A stretch of 60,396 bases of DNA from Blautia sp. MSJ-19 (GTDB lineage: Bacteria > Bacillota > Clostridia > Lachnospirales > Lachnospiraceae): assembly GCF_018918125.1 (NCBI RefSeq), contig NZ_JAHLQA010000032.1:1-60396 (forward strand), read 5' to 3'. Below are positions 9,689 through 20,559 of this stretch, one piece after another. The notes under the pieces were generated by a model, which did not search any database, was not told the DNA's origin, and saw only the letters and a program-made list of their open reading frames with translations. Position 1 is the stretch's first letter; every line of letters begins with the position of its first letter. The position numbers and the translations under genes are program-made.

Positions 9689-10774
9689 TCATACCGCTGC
9701 TGCGATCAGATCTCCCATTTCTTTTGTTCCGACAGCTTTGCATCCGTCGGACATGATGTCGCCTGTGCGGTATCCGTCTGTCAGAACTTTCTGTACAGCT
9801 GCCTCTACTGCGTCTGCCTCTTCGTCAAGGTTGAGTGAGTAGCGGAGCATCATTGCTGCGGAAAGGATCGTTGCGATCGGGTTTGCTTTATTCTGTCCTG
9901 CGATATCCGGTGCGGATCCGTGGCTTGGCTCATACAGACCAAATTTGGTCTCATTGAGGCTTGCAGAAGAAAGCATTCCGATGGAACCTGTCACCATACT
10001 TGCCTCATCAGATAAAATATCGCCGAACATGTTCTCTGTCAGGATAACGTCGAACTGTGCCGGATCATGTACAAGCTGCATTGCACAGTTATCAACCAGC
10101 ATATGCTCCAGAGTTACTTCCGGGTAATCCTTTGCAACTTCTTCTACGACTTTTCTCCAGAGTCTGGAAGAATCCAGAACGTTTGCCTTGTCTACACTTG
10201 TGACTTTCTTTCTTCTCTTCATTGCGATGTCAAATGCTTTGATCGCGATACGGCGGATCTCATTTTCGTTATAAGAAAGTGTATCGATTGCTTTCTTTAC
10301 ACCGTCTTCTTCAATGGTCTTTCTTTCGCCGAAGTAAAGACCACCGGTCAGCTCACGGACGATGATCATGTCAAATCCGTTGTCTCCGATCACTTCTTTC
10401 TTGATCGGGCAGGCTTCTTCGAGTTCTTTGTAAAGGTATGCCGGACGAAGATTCGCAAAAAGGTTCAGTGCCTTACGGATAGCAAGAAGTCCTGCTTCCG
10501 GACGTTTGGACGGCTCCAGTTTGTACCATGGGGATGTCTTTGCATCACCGCCGATAGAGCCCATCAGAACTGCATCAGAGGCTTTTGCCGTGGCAATTGC
10601 CTCATCTGTAAGCGGTACCCCGTGAACATCAATGGATGCTCCCCCGAGAAGTACTTCTGAATATGTAAAAGTATGATGATATTTCTCACATACTTTGTCG
10701 AGAACCTTTTTTGCTTCACTGACGATTTCCGGTCCGATTCCATCTCCCGGAATCAATGCGATCTTGTATTCCAT
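9689..10774 (-). CDS. leuB: 3-isopropylmalate dehydrogenase
   Basis: 361 residues. Oxidative decarboxylation of 3-isopropylmalate with NAD in leucine synthesis. N-terminal [13 protein letters not shown], substrate region ELTGGLYFG, the active-site stretch DNCAMQLV and the NAD region [15 protein letters not shown] are all clear. The start is set at ATG 10774 ([11 protein letters not shown]) with GAGAGGAAA upstream; a frame open to 10855 lacks a ribosome site and would overlap the promoter. It is the first gene of its operon. leuA and leuCD are not in the window. Confidence 0.95.
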   Translation of the reverse strand: MEYKIALIPGDGIGPEIVSEAKKVLDKVCEKYHHTFTYSEVLLGGASIDVHGVPLTDEAIATAKASDAVLMGSIGGDAKTSPWYKLEPSKRPEAGLLAIRKALNLFANLRPAYLYKELEEACPIKKEVIGDNGFDMIIVRELTGGLYFGERKTIEEDGVKKAIDTLSYNENEIRRIAIKAFDIAMKRRKKVTSVDKANVLDSSRLWRKVVEEVAKDYPEVTLEHMLVDNCAMQLVHDPAQFDVILTENMFGDILSDEASMVTGSIGMLSSASLNETKFGLYEPSHGSAPDIAGQNKANPIATILSAAMMLRYSLNLDEEADAVEAAVQKVLTDGYRTGDIMSDGCKAVGTKEMGDLIAAAV

Positions 10775-10843
10775 CTCTTCATTTCCTCTCTCTGCAATCA
10801 CACGAAACTTAAGCAGAGTCCTTTCCTTATGGATATTGTTATT

Positions 10844-10872
10844 ATAATAACGCACTTTTTTGCACTTTTCAA
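10844..10872 (-). promoter_or_regulatory. Promoter of the leuB-ilvD-ilvB-serC-serA operon
   Basis: Minus strand: TTGAAA (10867-10872), 17-nt spacer, TATTAT (10844-10849). This leaves a leader of only about 60 nt, too short for a T-box. Confidence 0.6.
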
Positions 10873-10925
10873 CCCTTTACTACGTAAAAGTTAGAACGTG
10901 TTGCAAATGTAAACGATTTTTATAA

Positions 10926-10960
10926 AAAAAGAAGTGCCGCATCTGACGCAGCACTTACTT
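10926..10960 (-). terminator. Terminator of yajC
   Basis: Minus strand AAGTGC-TGC and GC-GGCACTT pair around a short loop, then CTTTTTTTAT. Confidence 0.85.
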
Positions 10961-10972
10961 TCTTATTTGCAG

Positions 10973-11278
10973 TTATGCGGATGCCTGTTCTGCCTTCTCC
11001 ACCTCTGCAATAGCCTGTTTTCTCATTGGGATACGGCAGTTCTTGTTATTGCCGAATTCTACGATTACATCTTCTTCTGTCATGTCGATGATCACTCCAT
11101 AGAAACCGCCTGTGGTAACAATGCTGTCACCGACTTCCATGCTGTTGAGCATTGCCTGAAGTCTCTTCTGCTCTTTCTTCTGTGGACGGATCATCAGGAA
11201 ATACATAACTCCAAAGATAACAACCATCCATAAAATCATCATACCCATGCTTGCGGTACTGCTTGCTGTGCTGCTCAT
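10973..11278 (-). CDS. yajC: Preprotein translocase accessory subunit YajC
   Basis: 101 residues. One membrane helix (about residues 11-31) is followed by the family signature IRPQKKEQKR and a C-terminal domain with the GD-x-IVTTGG motif. It is a small membrane partner of SecDF at the Sec translocon. AGGAGG precedes the ATG. It follows tgt by about 155 bases in the same direction, the usual tgt-yajC order, though secD/secF do not follow. Confidence 0.95.
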   Translation of the reverse strand: MSSTASSTASMGMMILWMVVIFGVMYFLMIRPQKKEQKRLQAMLNSMEVGDSIVTTGGFYGVIIDMTEEDVIVEFGNNKNCRIPMRKQAIAEVEKAEQASA

Positions 11279-11433
11279 TTACGATTCCTCCTGTTTCTAC
11301 TTACATTCCTGTTCTTCAGGAACACTACATACTATCATACACAAAAAAGCCTGCTACTTCAAGTATTTTTCGGCATTTTGTGGGATTTGTGTCCATAATA
11401 TACTGCTTCTACATGATTTTACTGCCAGAAAAC

Positions 11434-12576
11434 TTATTTCTGCTCTCCGGCTGCAAATCCCTCAAGACGCATTTTTTTGTATTCGGAAAACCTGCCTTCG
11501 TCGAGGGCATCGCGGATCTCTTCCATCATATGGTTGTAGAAATACAGATTATGCAGAACACAGAGACGCATTCCAAGCATTTCTTTTGCTTTGAGAAGGT
11601 GACGGATGTAAGCTCTGCTGTAATGGCGGCATGCCGGACAGCCGCATCCTTCTTCGATCGGGCGGGTATCGAGTTCATATTTTGCATTAAACATATTCAT
11701 CTTACCGTGATTGGTATACACGTGGCCATGACGACCATTACGGCTCGGATATACGCAATCAAAGAAATCGATTCCTCGCTCTACGCCCTCCAGGATATTC
11801 GCCGGTGTTCCAACTCCCATGAGGTATGTCGGTTTGTCCTGCGGAAGATACGGTACGACTTCATCAAGGATACGGTACATTTCTTCATGTGTCTCACCAA
11901 CTGCCAGTCCGCCGACTGCATAGCCGTCAAGATCCATCTTGGCGATCTCTTTTGCATGTTCGATACGGATATCTTCGTAAACAGCTCCCTGGTTGATGCC
12001 GAACAGAAGCTGTTCTTTATTGATGGTATCCGGCAGGCTGTTGAGGCGTGCCATCTCTGCCTTGCATCTTGCCAGCCAGCGTGTGGTACGCTCTACAGAT
12101 TTCTGTACATAGTCTCTGTCTGCCACACTGCTCGGGCATTCATCAAATGCCATGGCGATCGTAGATCCCAGATTGGACTGGATCTGCATACTCTCCTCCG
12201 GTCCCATAAAGATCTTATGTCCGTCAATATGTGACTGGAAATGTACGCCTTCTTCTTTGATCTTGCGGAGTTTCGCAAGAGAAAACACCTGGAATCCGCC
12301 GGAATCTGTCAGAATCGGACGCTCCCAGTTCATAAACTTATGAAGTCCTCCAAGCTGCTTCACGATCTTGTCACCCGGGCGTACATGCAGATGATACGTA
12401 TTGGAAAGCTCCACCTGTGTTCCGATCTCATAAAGATCCTGCGTAGAAACCGCACCTTTGATGGCACCGATCGTTCCTACGTTCATGAATACCGGAGTCT
12501 GGATCGTACCATGCACAGTCTCAAACTGCGCACGCTTCGCACGCCCCTCCGTTTTCATTAATGTATATTTTGCCAT
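11434..12576 (-). CDS. tgt: Queuine tRNA-ribosyltransferase
   Basis: 380 residues. Exchanges guanine-34 for preQ1 in tRNAs with GUN anticodons. Catalytic aspartates are in LTDSGGFQVFSL and in DFFDCVYPSRNGRHG; the C-terminal zinc site is CGCPACRHYSRAYIRHL. The start is ATG 12576 (MAKYTLMKTEG) with AGAGGAA upstream; the frame is open 36 bases further but without a ribosome site. It pairs with yajC. Confidence 0.95.
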   Translation of the reverse strand: MAKYTLMKTEGRAKRAQFETVHGTIQTPVFMNVGTIGAIKGAVSTQDLYEIGTQVELSNTYHLHVRPGDKIVKQLGGLHKFMNWERPILTDSGGFQVFSLAKLRKIKEEGVHFQSHIDGHKIFMGPEESMQIQSNLGSTIAMAFDECPSSVADRDYVQKSVERTTRWLARCKAEMARLNSLPDTINKEQLLFGINQGAVYEDIRIEHAKEIAKMDLDGYAVGGLAVGETHEEMYRILDEVVPYLPQDKPTYLMGVGTPANILEGVERGIDFFDCVYPSRNGRHGHVYTNHGKMNMFNAKYELDTRPIEEGCGCPACRHYSRAYIRHLLKAKEMLGMRLCVLHNLYFYNHMMEEIRDALDEGRFSEYKKMRLEGFAAGEQK

Positions 12577-12768
12577 GTTTGTTCCTCTTTCTGTATGGAT
12601 TTTCATTTTCACACTCTTTGCTAAGTATAGCAGAACACAATAAAATGGTAAAGAAAAATGTTTAAGGAATAAAATCCGGAATAATAATTAAAAAATAGTA
12701 AAAGGTAAAAAAATGATGTCTACGTGCCTGTTTCATATAAAAACTGTATCTGGCTCATTTCAAAGATT

Positions 12769-12893
12769 CGAAAGCACTAAAAAATCCGCAATCCTGTTAA
12801 AATCAATCATCAAAATGCTGAACTCGCTTCGCTCACACAGCAGCATTTTGATAATCAACACAGAATCACGGATTTTAAGTGCCCTTCCCCACA
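12769..12893. repeat. Intergenic palindrome, tip AACTCGCTTCGCTCA
   Basis: An imperfect palindrome of about 125 bp: outer arms GCACT..AAAATCCG / CGGATTTTAAGTGC, inner perfect arms ATCAAAATGCTG-like (CAAAATGCTG / CAGCATTTTG), and a loop with AACTCGCTTCGCTCA. Related tips occur near 37.6 and 58.05 kb. It lies in the 409-bp gap between tgt and the activase gene; the remainder of the gap (12577-12768) shows nothing else but the likely tgt promoter region. Confidence 0.7.
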
Positions 12894-12922
12894 CCTCGAC
12901 CGCGTGGCCAAAAAGGGGGAGT

Positions 12923-12971
12923 CCGAGGGGGAAACGCGGCCTTCGCAGACTACGAGCATTTTCCCCCTCGG
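12923..12971 (-). terminator. Long G/C hairpin after the activase gene
   Basis: Perfect 12-bp arms CCGAGGGGGAAA (12923-12934) and TTTCCCCCTCGG (12960-12971) around 25 bases. On the minus strand it lies 15 bases past the activase stop and is followed after a few bases by CCCCCTTTTT, so it may terminate that gene. It is also possibly part of the repeat element next to it. Confidence 0.5.
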
Positions 12972-12985
12972 GAATTTAAAAAAAA

Positions 12986-15900
12986 TTATTTTTTATTTAA
13001 GTTTTTTTGTGCTGTAGAAAGCATCAATTTAATACGATTCAGCTGATTAACTTCACTGGCACCTGGGTCATAGTCGATTGCTACGATATTTGCTTCCGGA
13101 TGTTCTCTTCGTATTGCTTTAATGACACCTTTACCTACAATATGGTTCGGCAGGCATGCAAACGGCTGAATGCAAACGATATTTGGCACACCTCCATGGA
13201 TCAGTTCCATCATCTCACCAGTCAGGAACCAGCCCTCACCGGTCTGGTTTCCAGGAGATACAATCGGCTCTGCCATTTTGGCCAGATCTGCAATATTGGC
13301 AGATGGTGTAAAATGACGACTCTGTGCAAGTGCTTCATTTGCAGTTCCACGCAGCCATTCAATAGCTTTGATTCCCCAGTTTGCAATTGTCGCTTTATTT
13401 TTCTTGAATCCAAGGAACTCACACTTAAAGTTCTGATTATAGAAACAGTAATTGATAAAGTCGATCAGATCCGGGCAGACTGCTTCGGCTCCTTCCGCTT
13501 CCAGAAGTTCTGCCAGATGATTATTGGCTGCCGGAAGGAACTTAACAAGGATCTCTCCAACGATACCAACACGTGGTTTCTTTTCATCGCTGATCGGAAT
13601 AAGATCAAATTCATGCACCATTTCGCGGCACATTTTCTTAAACTGTCCATGACTGACGCTGCTGCCTTCCAGGAAGGTGATGACTCTCTGCTCCCAGATC
13701 TTATGTTTACGGTTGACGATTCCCGGCTCCAGTTCATATGGTCGCATACGATATACACATTTCATCAGGATATCGCCAAACACTGCACCATAGCAGATAC
13801 GTTTGATCAACGGAAGTGTCAGCTTGAATCCCGGATTGCTTTCCAAACCGCTTAAGTTAATGGAAATGACCGGAACCTGCTCCATGCCTGCCTTCTTAAG
13901 GGCACGGCGGATAAATGCGATATAGTTGGATGCACGGCAGCCACCACCTGTCTGAGACATGATGACAGCCGTTTTATTCAGATCATATTTACCCGAAAGA
14001 AGGGCATCCATAACCTGTCCGACAACCATCAATGACGGATAGCATGCATCATTGTTTACATATTTCAGTCCCACATCAACTGCATGTTTGTTATCATTCG
14101 GAAGCACTTCCAGATGATATCCGCAGGTATTAAATGCAGCCTGCAGGATTCCGAAGTGGAACGGTGACATCTGCGGGCAGAGGATCGTATAATCCTTACG
14201 CATCTGCTTTGTAAATACAACCTTCTCAATAGAAGACGGTTTGATCTCACGTTCTTTATGCTGCGCATCTTTTGCCCGGAGCGCTGCCAGCAGAGAACGT
14301 ACACGGATACGTGCCGCGCCAAGGTTGTTTACCTCATCAATCTTCAGACAGGTATAAATCTTGCCGCTGCCATCCAGGATCTCATAAACCTCATCCGTTG
14401 TAACGGCATCCAGACCACATCCAAAGGAGTTCAACTGGATCAGATCCAGATTATCCTGTTTCTTAACAAAGTTTGCCGCTGCATACAGACGGGAGTGATA
14501 CATCCACTGGTCATTGACACGGATCGGGCGTTCTACTTCTGCAAGATGAGAAATAGAATCCTCTGTAAATACAGCAATGCCGTAGCTGTTGATCAGGTCC
14601 GGGATACCATGATGAATCTCAGGGTCAATATGGTACGGACGACCTGCCAGAACAATACCTCTTCGTCCGGTATCCTTAAGGTACTGAAGAGTCTCCTCTC
14701 CTTTTTTCTGTACATCTTTACGTGCCTGAGCCAGTTCTTCCCAAGCAGCATGTGCAGCGGCTTTGACTTCCTCTGCCGGAAGATCTTTAAACACCTCAAC
14801 CAGACGATCTGTCAGGATTGCTTCCGTCGTAAAGGCCATAAACGGATTCATAAATTTAATGCTCGGATCTTTCAGCTCATCCACATTATTCTTGATGTTC
14901 TCTGCATAAGAAGTAACGATCGGGCAGTTATAATGGTTGACTGCATCCGGGAACTCGTTACGTTCATATGGAATGCAGGGATAGAAAATAAATTTCACGC
15001 CCTTCTTGATCAGCCAACTCACATGGCCATGTGCAAGCTTCGCCGGATAACACTCAGATTCACTCGGAATGGATTCAATACCAAGCTCATATATCTTTCT
15101 GGTGGAAGTCGGTGAAAGTACGACCTCGTATTTCAGTTTTGTAAAGAACGTATACCAGAATGGATAATTTTCAAACATGTTCAGGACACGCGGGATACCG
15201 ACCTGTCCCCTTGTTGCCTGATCCGGGCTTAACGGTTCGTAAGAGAACAGTCTCTTGTATTTATATTCATAAAGATTCGGAACATGATCTTTGTTCTTTT
15301 CTTTACCAATTCCACGTTCACAACGGTTTCCGCTGACAAACTGGCGGCCTCCTGTAAATTTGTTGATGGTCAGACGACAGTTATTGGTACATCCACGGCA
15401 GTTTGCCATAGAAGTTGTATATTTCAGTTCATTGATCTTGTCAATAGAAAGCATGGTTGTCTCTTTGCCATCTTCATAGCGTTCACGTGCGATCAGAGCC
15501 GCACCGAATGCTCCCATGATACCGGCAATATCCGGACGGATCGCTTCACAGTTGGCAATACGCTCGAAGCTTCGAAGAACCGCATCATTATAGAACGTAC
15601 CACCCTGTACTACAATGTGTTTACCAAGCTCTGTTGCATCAGAAACTTTGATAACTTTATAAAGAGCATTCTTGATAACGGAATATGCAAGACCTGCGGA
15701 GATATCAGATACCTCTGCTCCTTCTTTCTGCGCCTGTTTTACCTTGGAATTCATAAATACGGTACAACGGGTTCCAAGGTCGATCGGATGTTTCGCATAA
15801 AGAGCCGCTTTTGCAAAATCCTGTACACTGTAATTCAGAGATTTCGCAAACGTCTCAATAAAAGAACCACAACCGGAAGAGCATGCCTCATTCAGCTGTA

Positions 15901-17212
15901 CACTGTCTACCGTCTGATTCTTGATCTTAATACATTTCATATCCTGGCCACCAATGTCCAGGATACAGTCAACTTCCGGATCAAAGAACGCTGCCGCATA
16001 GTAATGGGAAACAGTCTCAACTTCTCCCTCATCCAGAAGAAGTGCTGCTTTGATCAGTGCTTCACCATAACCGGTAGAACATGCATAGGCAATCTTTGCA
16101 TCCTTCGGAAGTTTTGAATAAATCTCCTGAATAGAACGAATTGCCGTTTTGAGCGGGCTTCCGTTGTTATTACTGTAAAAAGAATACAGAAGGCTTCCAT
16201 CTTCTCCTACCAGTGCCGTCTTGGTTGTAGTGGAACCGGCATCAATGCCAAGATAACAATTTCCTTTGTAAGAAGCCAGGTCTCCTGTCGCAACTTTGTA
16301 AGAAGACTGACGCTTATTAAATTCTTCATAATCTTCTTCTGTTGCAAACAGTGGTTCCATTCGCTCTACTTCAAAATCCATTTTAATGGAATGACGAAGT
16401 CTATCTTTAAGTTCTGTCAGAGAAACAGAAACATCTTCTTTTGCATTCAACGCGGAACCGATTGCCGCAAACAGATGAGAATTCTCCGGAACGATCGTAT
16501 GCTCATCATCCAGTTTCAGAGTGCGGATAAACGCTTTCTTTAATTCAGAAAGGAAATGCAGTGGACCACCCAGGAATGCCACATGTCCGCGAATCGGTTT
16601 ACCGCAGGCAAGACCGGAAATCGTCTGGTTTACAACCGCCTGAAAAATAGATGCCGACAGATCTTCCTTCGTTGCCCCCTCGTTGATCAGTGGCTGAATA
16701 TCTGTTTTTGCAAATACGCCACAACGGGCAGCGATTGGATAAAGAGCCTTATAATTCTTGGCATACTCGTTCAAACCAGGAGCATCTGTCTGAAGAAGGG
16801 ACGCCATCTGATCGATAAAAGAACCTGTACCACCGGCACAGATACCATTCATTCGCTGTTCAATATTGCCCCCTTCAAAATAAATGATCTTGGCATCTTC
16901 TCCGCCAAGCTCAATGGCGACATCTGTCTGTGGTGCCATTTTCTGAAGAGATGTGGACACTGCAATAACTTCCTGCACAAACGGAATCTCCAGATGATTT
17001 GCCAGAGTCAGACCACCGGAACCGGTAATGACCGGGCTCAGTTTCATTTCTCCAAGCTGCCCCTGTGCTTTTTCCAAAAGATCAGCCAGTGTCTCCTGAA
17101 TGTTTGCAAAATGACGTTCGTAATCTGCAAACAGAAGCTTTTCATTTTCATCAAGAATCGCGATTTTAACGGTTGTTGAGCCAATATCAATTCCCAATGT
17201 ATATGTATTCAA
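12986..17212 (-). CDS. Giant acyl-CoA dehydratase activase-related protein (fused BadF/HgdC domains)
   Basis: 1408 residues. Two ASKHA ATPase domains of the 2-hydroxyacyl-CoA dehydratase activator type lie in tandem: first [26 protein letters not shown]; second [26 protein letters not shown]. The Cys before each SF is the residue that binds the bridging [4Fe-4S] cluster. Then come a cysteine patch (CRGCTNNC), a DUF2229-type middle region, and a C-terminal part resembling the dehydratase subunit fold ([11 protein letters not shown]). In the family, activators feed electrons by ATP hydrolysis into dehydratases; the role of this fused giant is unknown. I start it at TTG 17212: GGAGG sits 8 nt upstream, while the longer open frame begins with unrelated residues. 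It is monocistronic. Confidence 0.85.
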   Translation of the reverse strand: MNTYTLGIDIGSTTVKIAILDENEKLLFADYERHFANIQETLADLLEKAQGQLGEMKLSPVITGSGGLTLANHLEIPFVQEVIAVSTSLQKMAPQTDVAIELGGEDAKIIYFEGGNIEQRMNGICAGGTGSFIDQMASLLQTDAPGLNEYAKNYKALYPIAARCGVFAKTDIQPLINEGATKEDLSASIFQAVVNQTISGLACGKPIRGHVAFLGGPLHFLSELKKAFIRTLKLDDEHTIVPENSHLFAAIGSALNAKEDVSVSLTELKDRLRHSIKMDFEVERMEPLFATEEDYEEFNKRQSSYKVATGDLASYKGNCYLGIDAGSTTTKTALVGEDGSLLYSFYSNNNGSPLKTAIRSIQEIYSKLPKDAKIAYACSTGYGEALIKAALLLDEGEVETVSHYYAAAFFDPEVDCILDIGGQDMKCIKIKNQTVDSVQLNEACSSGCGSFIETFAKSLNYSVQDFAKAALYAKHPIDLGTRCTVFMNSKVKQAQKEGAEVSDISAGLAYSVIKNALYKVIKVSDATELGKHIVVQGGTFYNDAVLRSFERIANCEAIRPDIAGIMGAFGAALIARERYEDGKETTMLSIDKINELKYTTSMANCRGCTNNCRLTINKFTGGRQFVSGNRCERGIGKEKNKDHVPNLYEYKYKRLFSYEPLSPDQATRGQVGIPRVLNMFENYPFWYTFFTKLKYEVVLSPTSTRKIYELGIESIPSESECYPAKLAHGHVSWLIKKGVKFIFYPCIPYERNEFPDAVNHYNCPIVTSYAENIKNNVDELKDPSIKFMNPFMAFTTEAILTDRLVEVFKDLPAEEVKAAAHAAWEELAQARKDVQKKGEETLQYLKDTGRRGIVLAGRPYHIDPEIHHGIPDLINSYGIAVFTEDSISHLAEVERPIRVNDQWMYHSRLYAAANFVKKQDNLDLIQLNSFGCGLDAVTTDEVYEILDGSGKIYTCLKIDEVNNLGAARIRVRSLLAALRAKDAQHKEREIKPSSIEKVVFTKQMRKDYTILCPQMSPFHFGILQAAFNTCGYHLEVLPNDNKHAVDVGLKYVNNDACYPSLMVVGQVMDALLSGKYDLNKTAVIMSQTGGGCRASNYIAFIRRALKKAGMEQVPVISINLSGLESNPGFKLTLPLIKRICYGAVFGDILMKCVYRMRPYELEPGIVNRKHKIWEQRVITFLEGSSVSHGQFKKMCREMVHEFDLIPISDEKKPRVGIVGEILVKFLPAANNHLAELLEAEGAEAVCPDLIDFINYCFYNQNFKCEFLGFKKNKATIANWGIKAIEWLRGTANEALAQSRHFTPSANIADLAKMAEPIVSPGNQTGEGWFLTGEMMELIHGGVPNIVCIQPFACLPNHIVGKGVIKAIRREHPEANIVAIDYDPGASEVNQLNRIKLMLSTAQKNLNKK

Positions 17213-17415
17213 TAAATCGACCTCCTCGTCAAAACTGTATATATACAGATATGAATGTAACGTGTTCTTTCTTATTAAAAAGTATTTCTCAAAAATCGAA
17301 TTCCGTAACATTATACGACAAAGTTTTACAAATGACAATGACCAACTTTCACAATTTGTTACATAACTACTGCCACAAACTGTTTTGGGTATCAAATTTT
17401 TATCTTCTTTTGGAA

Positions 17416-17454
17416 ATAAAAGGGATATCCGTTGAAAAAACAACTGATATCCCC
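17416..17454 (-). terminator. Terminator of the hisH-hisF-ung-flippase operon
   Basis: Minus strand GGGGATATC-AG-TTG ... CAA-CG-GATATCCC followed by TTTTATTTCC. Confidence 0.8.
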
Positions 17455-17470
17455 ATATTTCTGATATTTT

Positions 17471-19087
17471 TTATTTTCGTATTTTCTGTGCGATCCTCAC
17501 AAGATAAGCTCCGCCCGGCATTCTGGAAAGTCTCTCAGATGCAGTCTTATCAACCAGAATATAAACCAGAAAATAAGCTGCCGCTGCCAGAATGATGGAT
17601 ACTCCAAGGCAGATGATATTGGATGGAAGCAATGCATGAAGTCCATAATAAACTCCTGCTGCCACAATTCCCATCACTGCAGATGCAATGAGCGGACTTA
17701 CATAAGTAGCCTTCCATGGATTCTTATAATCCAGATATTTTTTCATAAAGAAATCATTCATAACACATACAACGATCGCATATACGATCATGGCAACCAA
17801 CAGTGCATAGATTCCAAGATCCGTAAACATCAGAAGTGCAACTACCACTACCACATCAACAACCAGTGCAACAGCTGCCGTGATCATCGGAATCTTTGGT
17901 TTGCCGATTCCCTGAAGAACGCCATTGGAAATATTGGACATTCCATTCAGAAGAATGGTAAAAGAGCCCAGCATCAGAAGTTTGCCAGCTACGCCATTTG
18001 TTCCTCCAAAAAGCAAGGATACGATTGGCTGTGCCAGTACGGCAAGTCCGACTGCACATGGAATGGAAATAAACATGGAAAGCTGTACCGTCTGATCCAC
18101 TCTTCTTCTCGTCTCGTCAATATCCCCTGTCGCATAAAGTGCAGAAACTTCCGGAATCATAGAAGTCGGTGCTGCACTGGAAAGTGTCAGCGGAATATTG
18201 ATGATGCTCATAAAATAGGTTGCATACTCTGCATACAACATACTGATCGTATCTGCATTTACACCATGTTTTCCCATGATCTCAGAATACAGAACTCCAT
18301 TCAAATATCCATTAATATTATAAATAAAAGAGCTCAGTATGATCGGCGAAACAATCAGTATGATCAGTTTCAGAATCTCTCCATAAGATTCTTCCTCATG
18401 CATATAATCTCTGTCTACTCTTCTGCGTATTGCCCTGCGGTTAACACCATATACCAGAAGCATAAACAACAATGCTGTAACAACACCTGCTGTTGTACCC
18501 ACAGTAGAACCGGCAGCTCCCCATTTTGCAACACTGCCGTCACTGCCGTCTGCAAAATAATTGATAAACATCCATGCTGCTATCAAACTGACGGCAGCAT
18601 TAAAGATCTGTTCCAGAATCTGCGAAATCGAAGTTGGCATCATATTTCGATATGCCTGGAAATATCCTCGGTATACGCCCAGGATTCCGGAGAGAAAAAT
18701 TGTCGGAGAAAGGATCTGGAGTGCCAGCACTGCGTTCGGCTGGTTGCTCGGAATGATAAATCTTGCGCCGAACAGACACACGAGCGCCACGATTCCTCCC
18801 ACAATTGCCGCATAGATCAGAGATCCATGAAAAATTTTCTGGGCGTTTTTGTAATCTTTTAAAGCTATTCGTTCTGAGATCAGTTTGGAAACTGCCTGCG
18901 GAATGCTGAAGGATGCAATCATCAGAAGAATCATATAGGCATTCTGGGCAAGACTGATATATCCCATTCCCATATTGCCTACAATTGAAGAAAGCGGGCT
19001 CTTATAAAGAAGACCAATGACCTTGGAGATCATCGCCGCAATCATCAAAAAGGATGCATTTTTTACTAGGTTATTCTTCTGGTTCAT
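17471..19087 (-). CDS. SpoVB/MurJ-like oligosaccharide flippase of the MOP superfamily
   Basis: 538 residues and about 14 hydrophobic helices, typical of Wzx/SpoVB/MurJ lipid-linked glycan flippases. The N-terminus (MIAAMISKVIGLLYK-like) and the internal GVYRGYFQAYRNM motif match the SpoVB branch. It probably moves a lipid-linked cell-wall or spore-cortex precursor across the membrane. The start is ATG 19087, five bases after AAGGAG; a GTG two codons upstream sits directly on the ribosome site. It follows the ung stop by two bases, so the two are translationally linked. Confidence 0.8.
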   Translation of the reverse strand: MNQKNNLVKNASFLMIAAMISKVIGLLYKSPLSSIVGNMGMGYISLAQNAYMILLMIASFSIPQAVSKLISERIALKDYKNAQKIFHGSLIYAAIVGGIVALVCLFGARFIIPSNQPNAVLALQILSPTIFLSGILGVYRGYFQAYRNMMPTSISQILEQIFNAAVSLIAAWMFINYFADGSDGSVAKWGAAGSTVGTTAGVVTALLFMLLVYGVNRRAIRRRVDRDYMHEEESYGEILKLIILIVSPIILSSFIYNINGYLNGVLYSEIMGKHGVNADTISMLYAEYATYFMSIINIPLTLSSAAPTSMIPEVSALYATGDIDETRRRVDQTVQLSMFISIPCAVGLAVLAQPIVSLLFGGTNGVAGKLLMLGSFTILLNGMSNISNGVLQGIGKPKIPMITAAVALVVDVVVVVALLMFTDLGIYALLVAMIVYAIVVCVMNDFFMKKYLDYKNPWKATYVSPLIASAVMGIVAAGVYYGLHALLPSNIICLGVSIILAAAAYFLVYILVDKTASERLSRMPGGAYLVRIAQKIRK

Positions 19088-19089
19088 GT

Positions 19090-19785
19090 TCACTCCTTAA
19101 TTTCCTGCTGTTCTTTATTTTCGATCTGCCAGTCAATCGGCTCCAGACCATTCTGAATCAGAAATTCATTTGTCTTACTGAAATGCCTGCATCCAAAAAA
19201 TCCTCTGTATGCAGAAAGTGGACTTGGATGCGGTGCTTCCAAGATCAGATGCTTTGGATTATTTAACATAGACTTCTTCATCTGTGCCGGACGACCCCAG
19301 AGAAGAAATACGATTGGACGGTCCTGCTCGTTCAGAATGCGGATTGCCGCATCAGTAAACTGTTCCCATCCAATGCCTCTATGTGAATTCGCCTGATGGG
19401 CCCGCACAGTCAGAACCGTGTTCAGCATCAGAACTCCCTGTCTTGCCCATTTTTCCAGATAACCATTATCCGGAATATAACAGCCCAGATCATCATGCAG
19501 TTCCTGATAAATATTTACCAGAGACGGTGGAATTTCCACATCTTTTTTTACAGAAAAACACAGGCCATGCGCCTGTCCGTCGTTATGATACGGATCCTGT
19601 CCAAGAATCACCACCTTGACCTGACTCAATGGTGTAAAATGAAATGCATTAAACATATCATCTGCCGGCGGAAAAATCTTGCGTGTCTGATATTCCTGCA
19701 TTACTGTCTTGTATAATTTTGTATAATATGGCTGATGAAATTCACCTTTCAGTGCTTCCAGCCATTCCCCTGATAAAGGAGCCAT
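19090..19785 (-). CDS. ung: Uracil-DNA glycosylase (family 1)
   Basis: 231 residues. Removes uracil from DNA. The water-activating loop GQDPYHNDGQAHGL and the leucine-intercalation motif HPSPLSAYRGFFG are intact. It follows hisF by 14 bases and is followed at once by the flippase gene. Its place in a histidine operon suggests operon rearrangement rather than a functional link. Confidence 0.97.
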   Translation of the reverse strand: MAPLSGEWLEALKGEFHQPYYTKLYKTVMQEYQTRKIFPPADDMFNAFHFTPLSQVKVVILGQDPYHNDGQAHGLCFSVKKDVEIPPSLVNIYQELHDDLGCYIPDNGYLEKWARQGVLMLNTVLTVRAHQANSHRGIGWEQFTDAAIRILNEQDRPIVFLLWGRPAQMKKSMLNNPKHLILEAPHPSPLSAYRGFFGCRHFSKTNEFLIQNGLEPIDWQIENKEQQEIKE

Positions 19786-19799
19786 GTTCCTTTCACCTC

Positions 19800-20558
19800 T
19801 TATCTTCTTACGGAGATTCCCCTGCCTGCAAGATAATCTTTTACCTCACGGATCTCCAGTTCTTTATAATGGAATAAAGATGCAGCAAGTGCCGCATCTG
19901 CACCCCCTTCTGTAAGTGCATCATAAAAATGTTCCAGTGTGCCTGCACCGCCGGAGGCAATGACTGGTATGCTGACCGCTTCGGAAATCGCACGGGTCAG
20001 TTCAATATCATATCCGGCTTTTGTTCCATCACAATCCATACTGGTGAGAAGGATTTCTCCTGCGCCCAGTGCTTCCGCCTTCTTTGCCCATTCAATCGCA
20101 TCCAGCCCGGTGTCCAGGCGGCCACCATGCTTGTAGATATTCCAACCGCCATCCGGTCTTCTCTTGGCATCAATTGCAAGCACCACGCACTGACTGCCAA
20201 ACTTCTCTGCGGCCTCGCGGATCAGTTCCGGACGGTCGATTGCCGCGGAATTTACCGAAATCTTGTCTGCACCTTCACGAAGCAGTTTCTTAAAATCATC
20301 AACGGTACGTATCCCGCCACCTACAGTAAACGGAATAAACACGCAGGCAGCAACTTTACGCACCATATCAACTACTGTGTCACGTTCTTCGCAGGATGCT
20401 GTAATATCCAGAAAAACAAGTTCATCTGCTCCGGCAGCATCATATGCCTTCGCAATTTCTACCGGATCTCCTGCATCTTTGAGATCCACAAAATTTACGC
20501 CCTTTACCACGCGTCCGTTGTTGACATCCAGGCAGGGAATGATTCTCTTTGTAAACAT
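19800..20558 (-). CDS. hisF: Imidazole glycerol phosphate synthase, cyclase subunit
   Basis: 252 residues, a (beta/alpha)8 barrel. Forms IGP and AICAR from PRFAR and ammonia supplied by HisH. Catalytic Asp residues are in CLDV (near residue 11) and AIDAKR (near 130); phosphate-binding GG motifs follow. The start is ATG 20558 after GGAGGGGAACTG; the upstream open 32 codons read through hisH and are not used. One base separates it from the hisH stop. Confidence 0.96.
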   Translation of the reverse strand: MFTKRIIPCLDVNNGRVVKGVNFVDLKDAGDPVEIAKAYDAAGADELVFLDITASCEERDTVVDMVRKVAACVFIPFTVGGGIRTVDDFKKLLREGADKISVNSAAIDRPELIREAAEKFGSQCVVLAIDAKRRPDGGWNIYKHGGRLDTGLDAIEWAKKAEALGAGEILLTSMDCDGTKAGYDIELTRAISEAVSIPVIASGGAGTLEHFYDALTEGGADAALAASLFHYKELEIREVKDYLAGRGISVRR

Positions 20559-20559
20559 A

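Noticed and set aside
10775..10925. T-box or leader-peptide attenuator before leuB
   Set aside because: The promoter leaves only about 60 nt of leader and no T-box core is seen.
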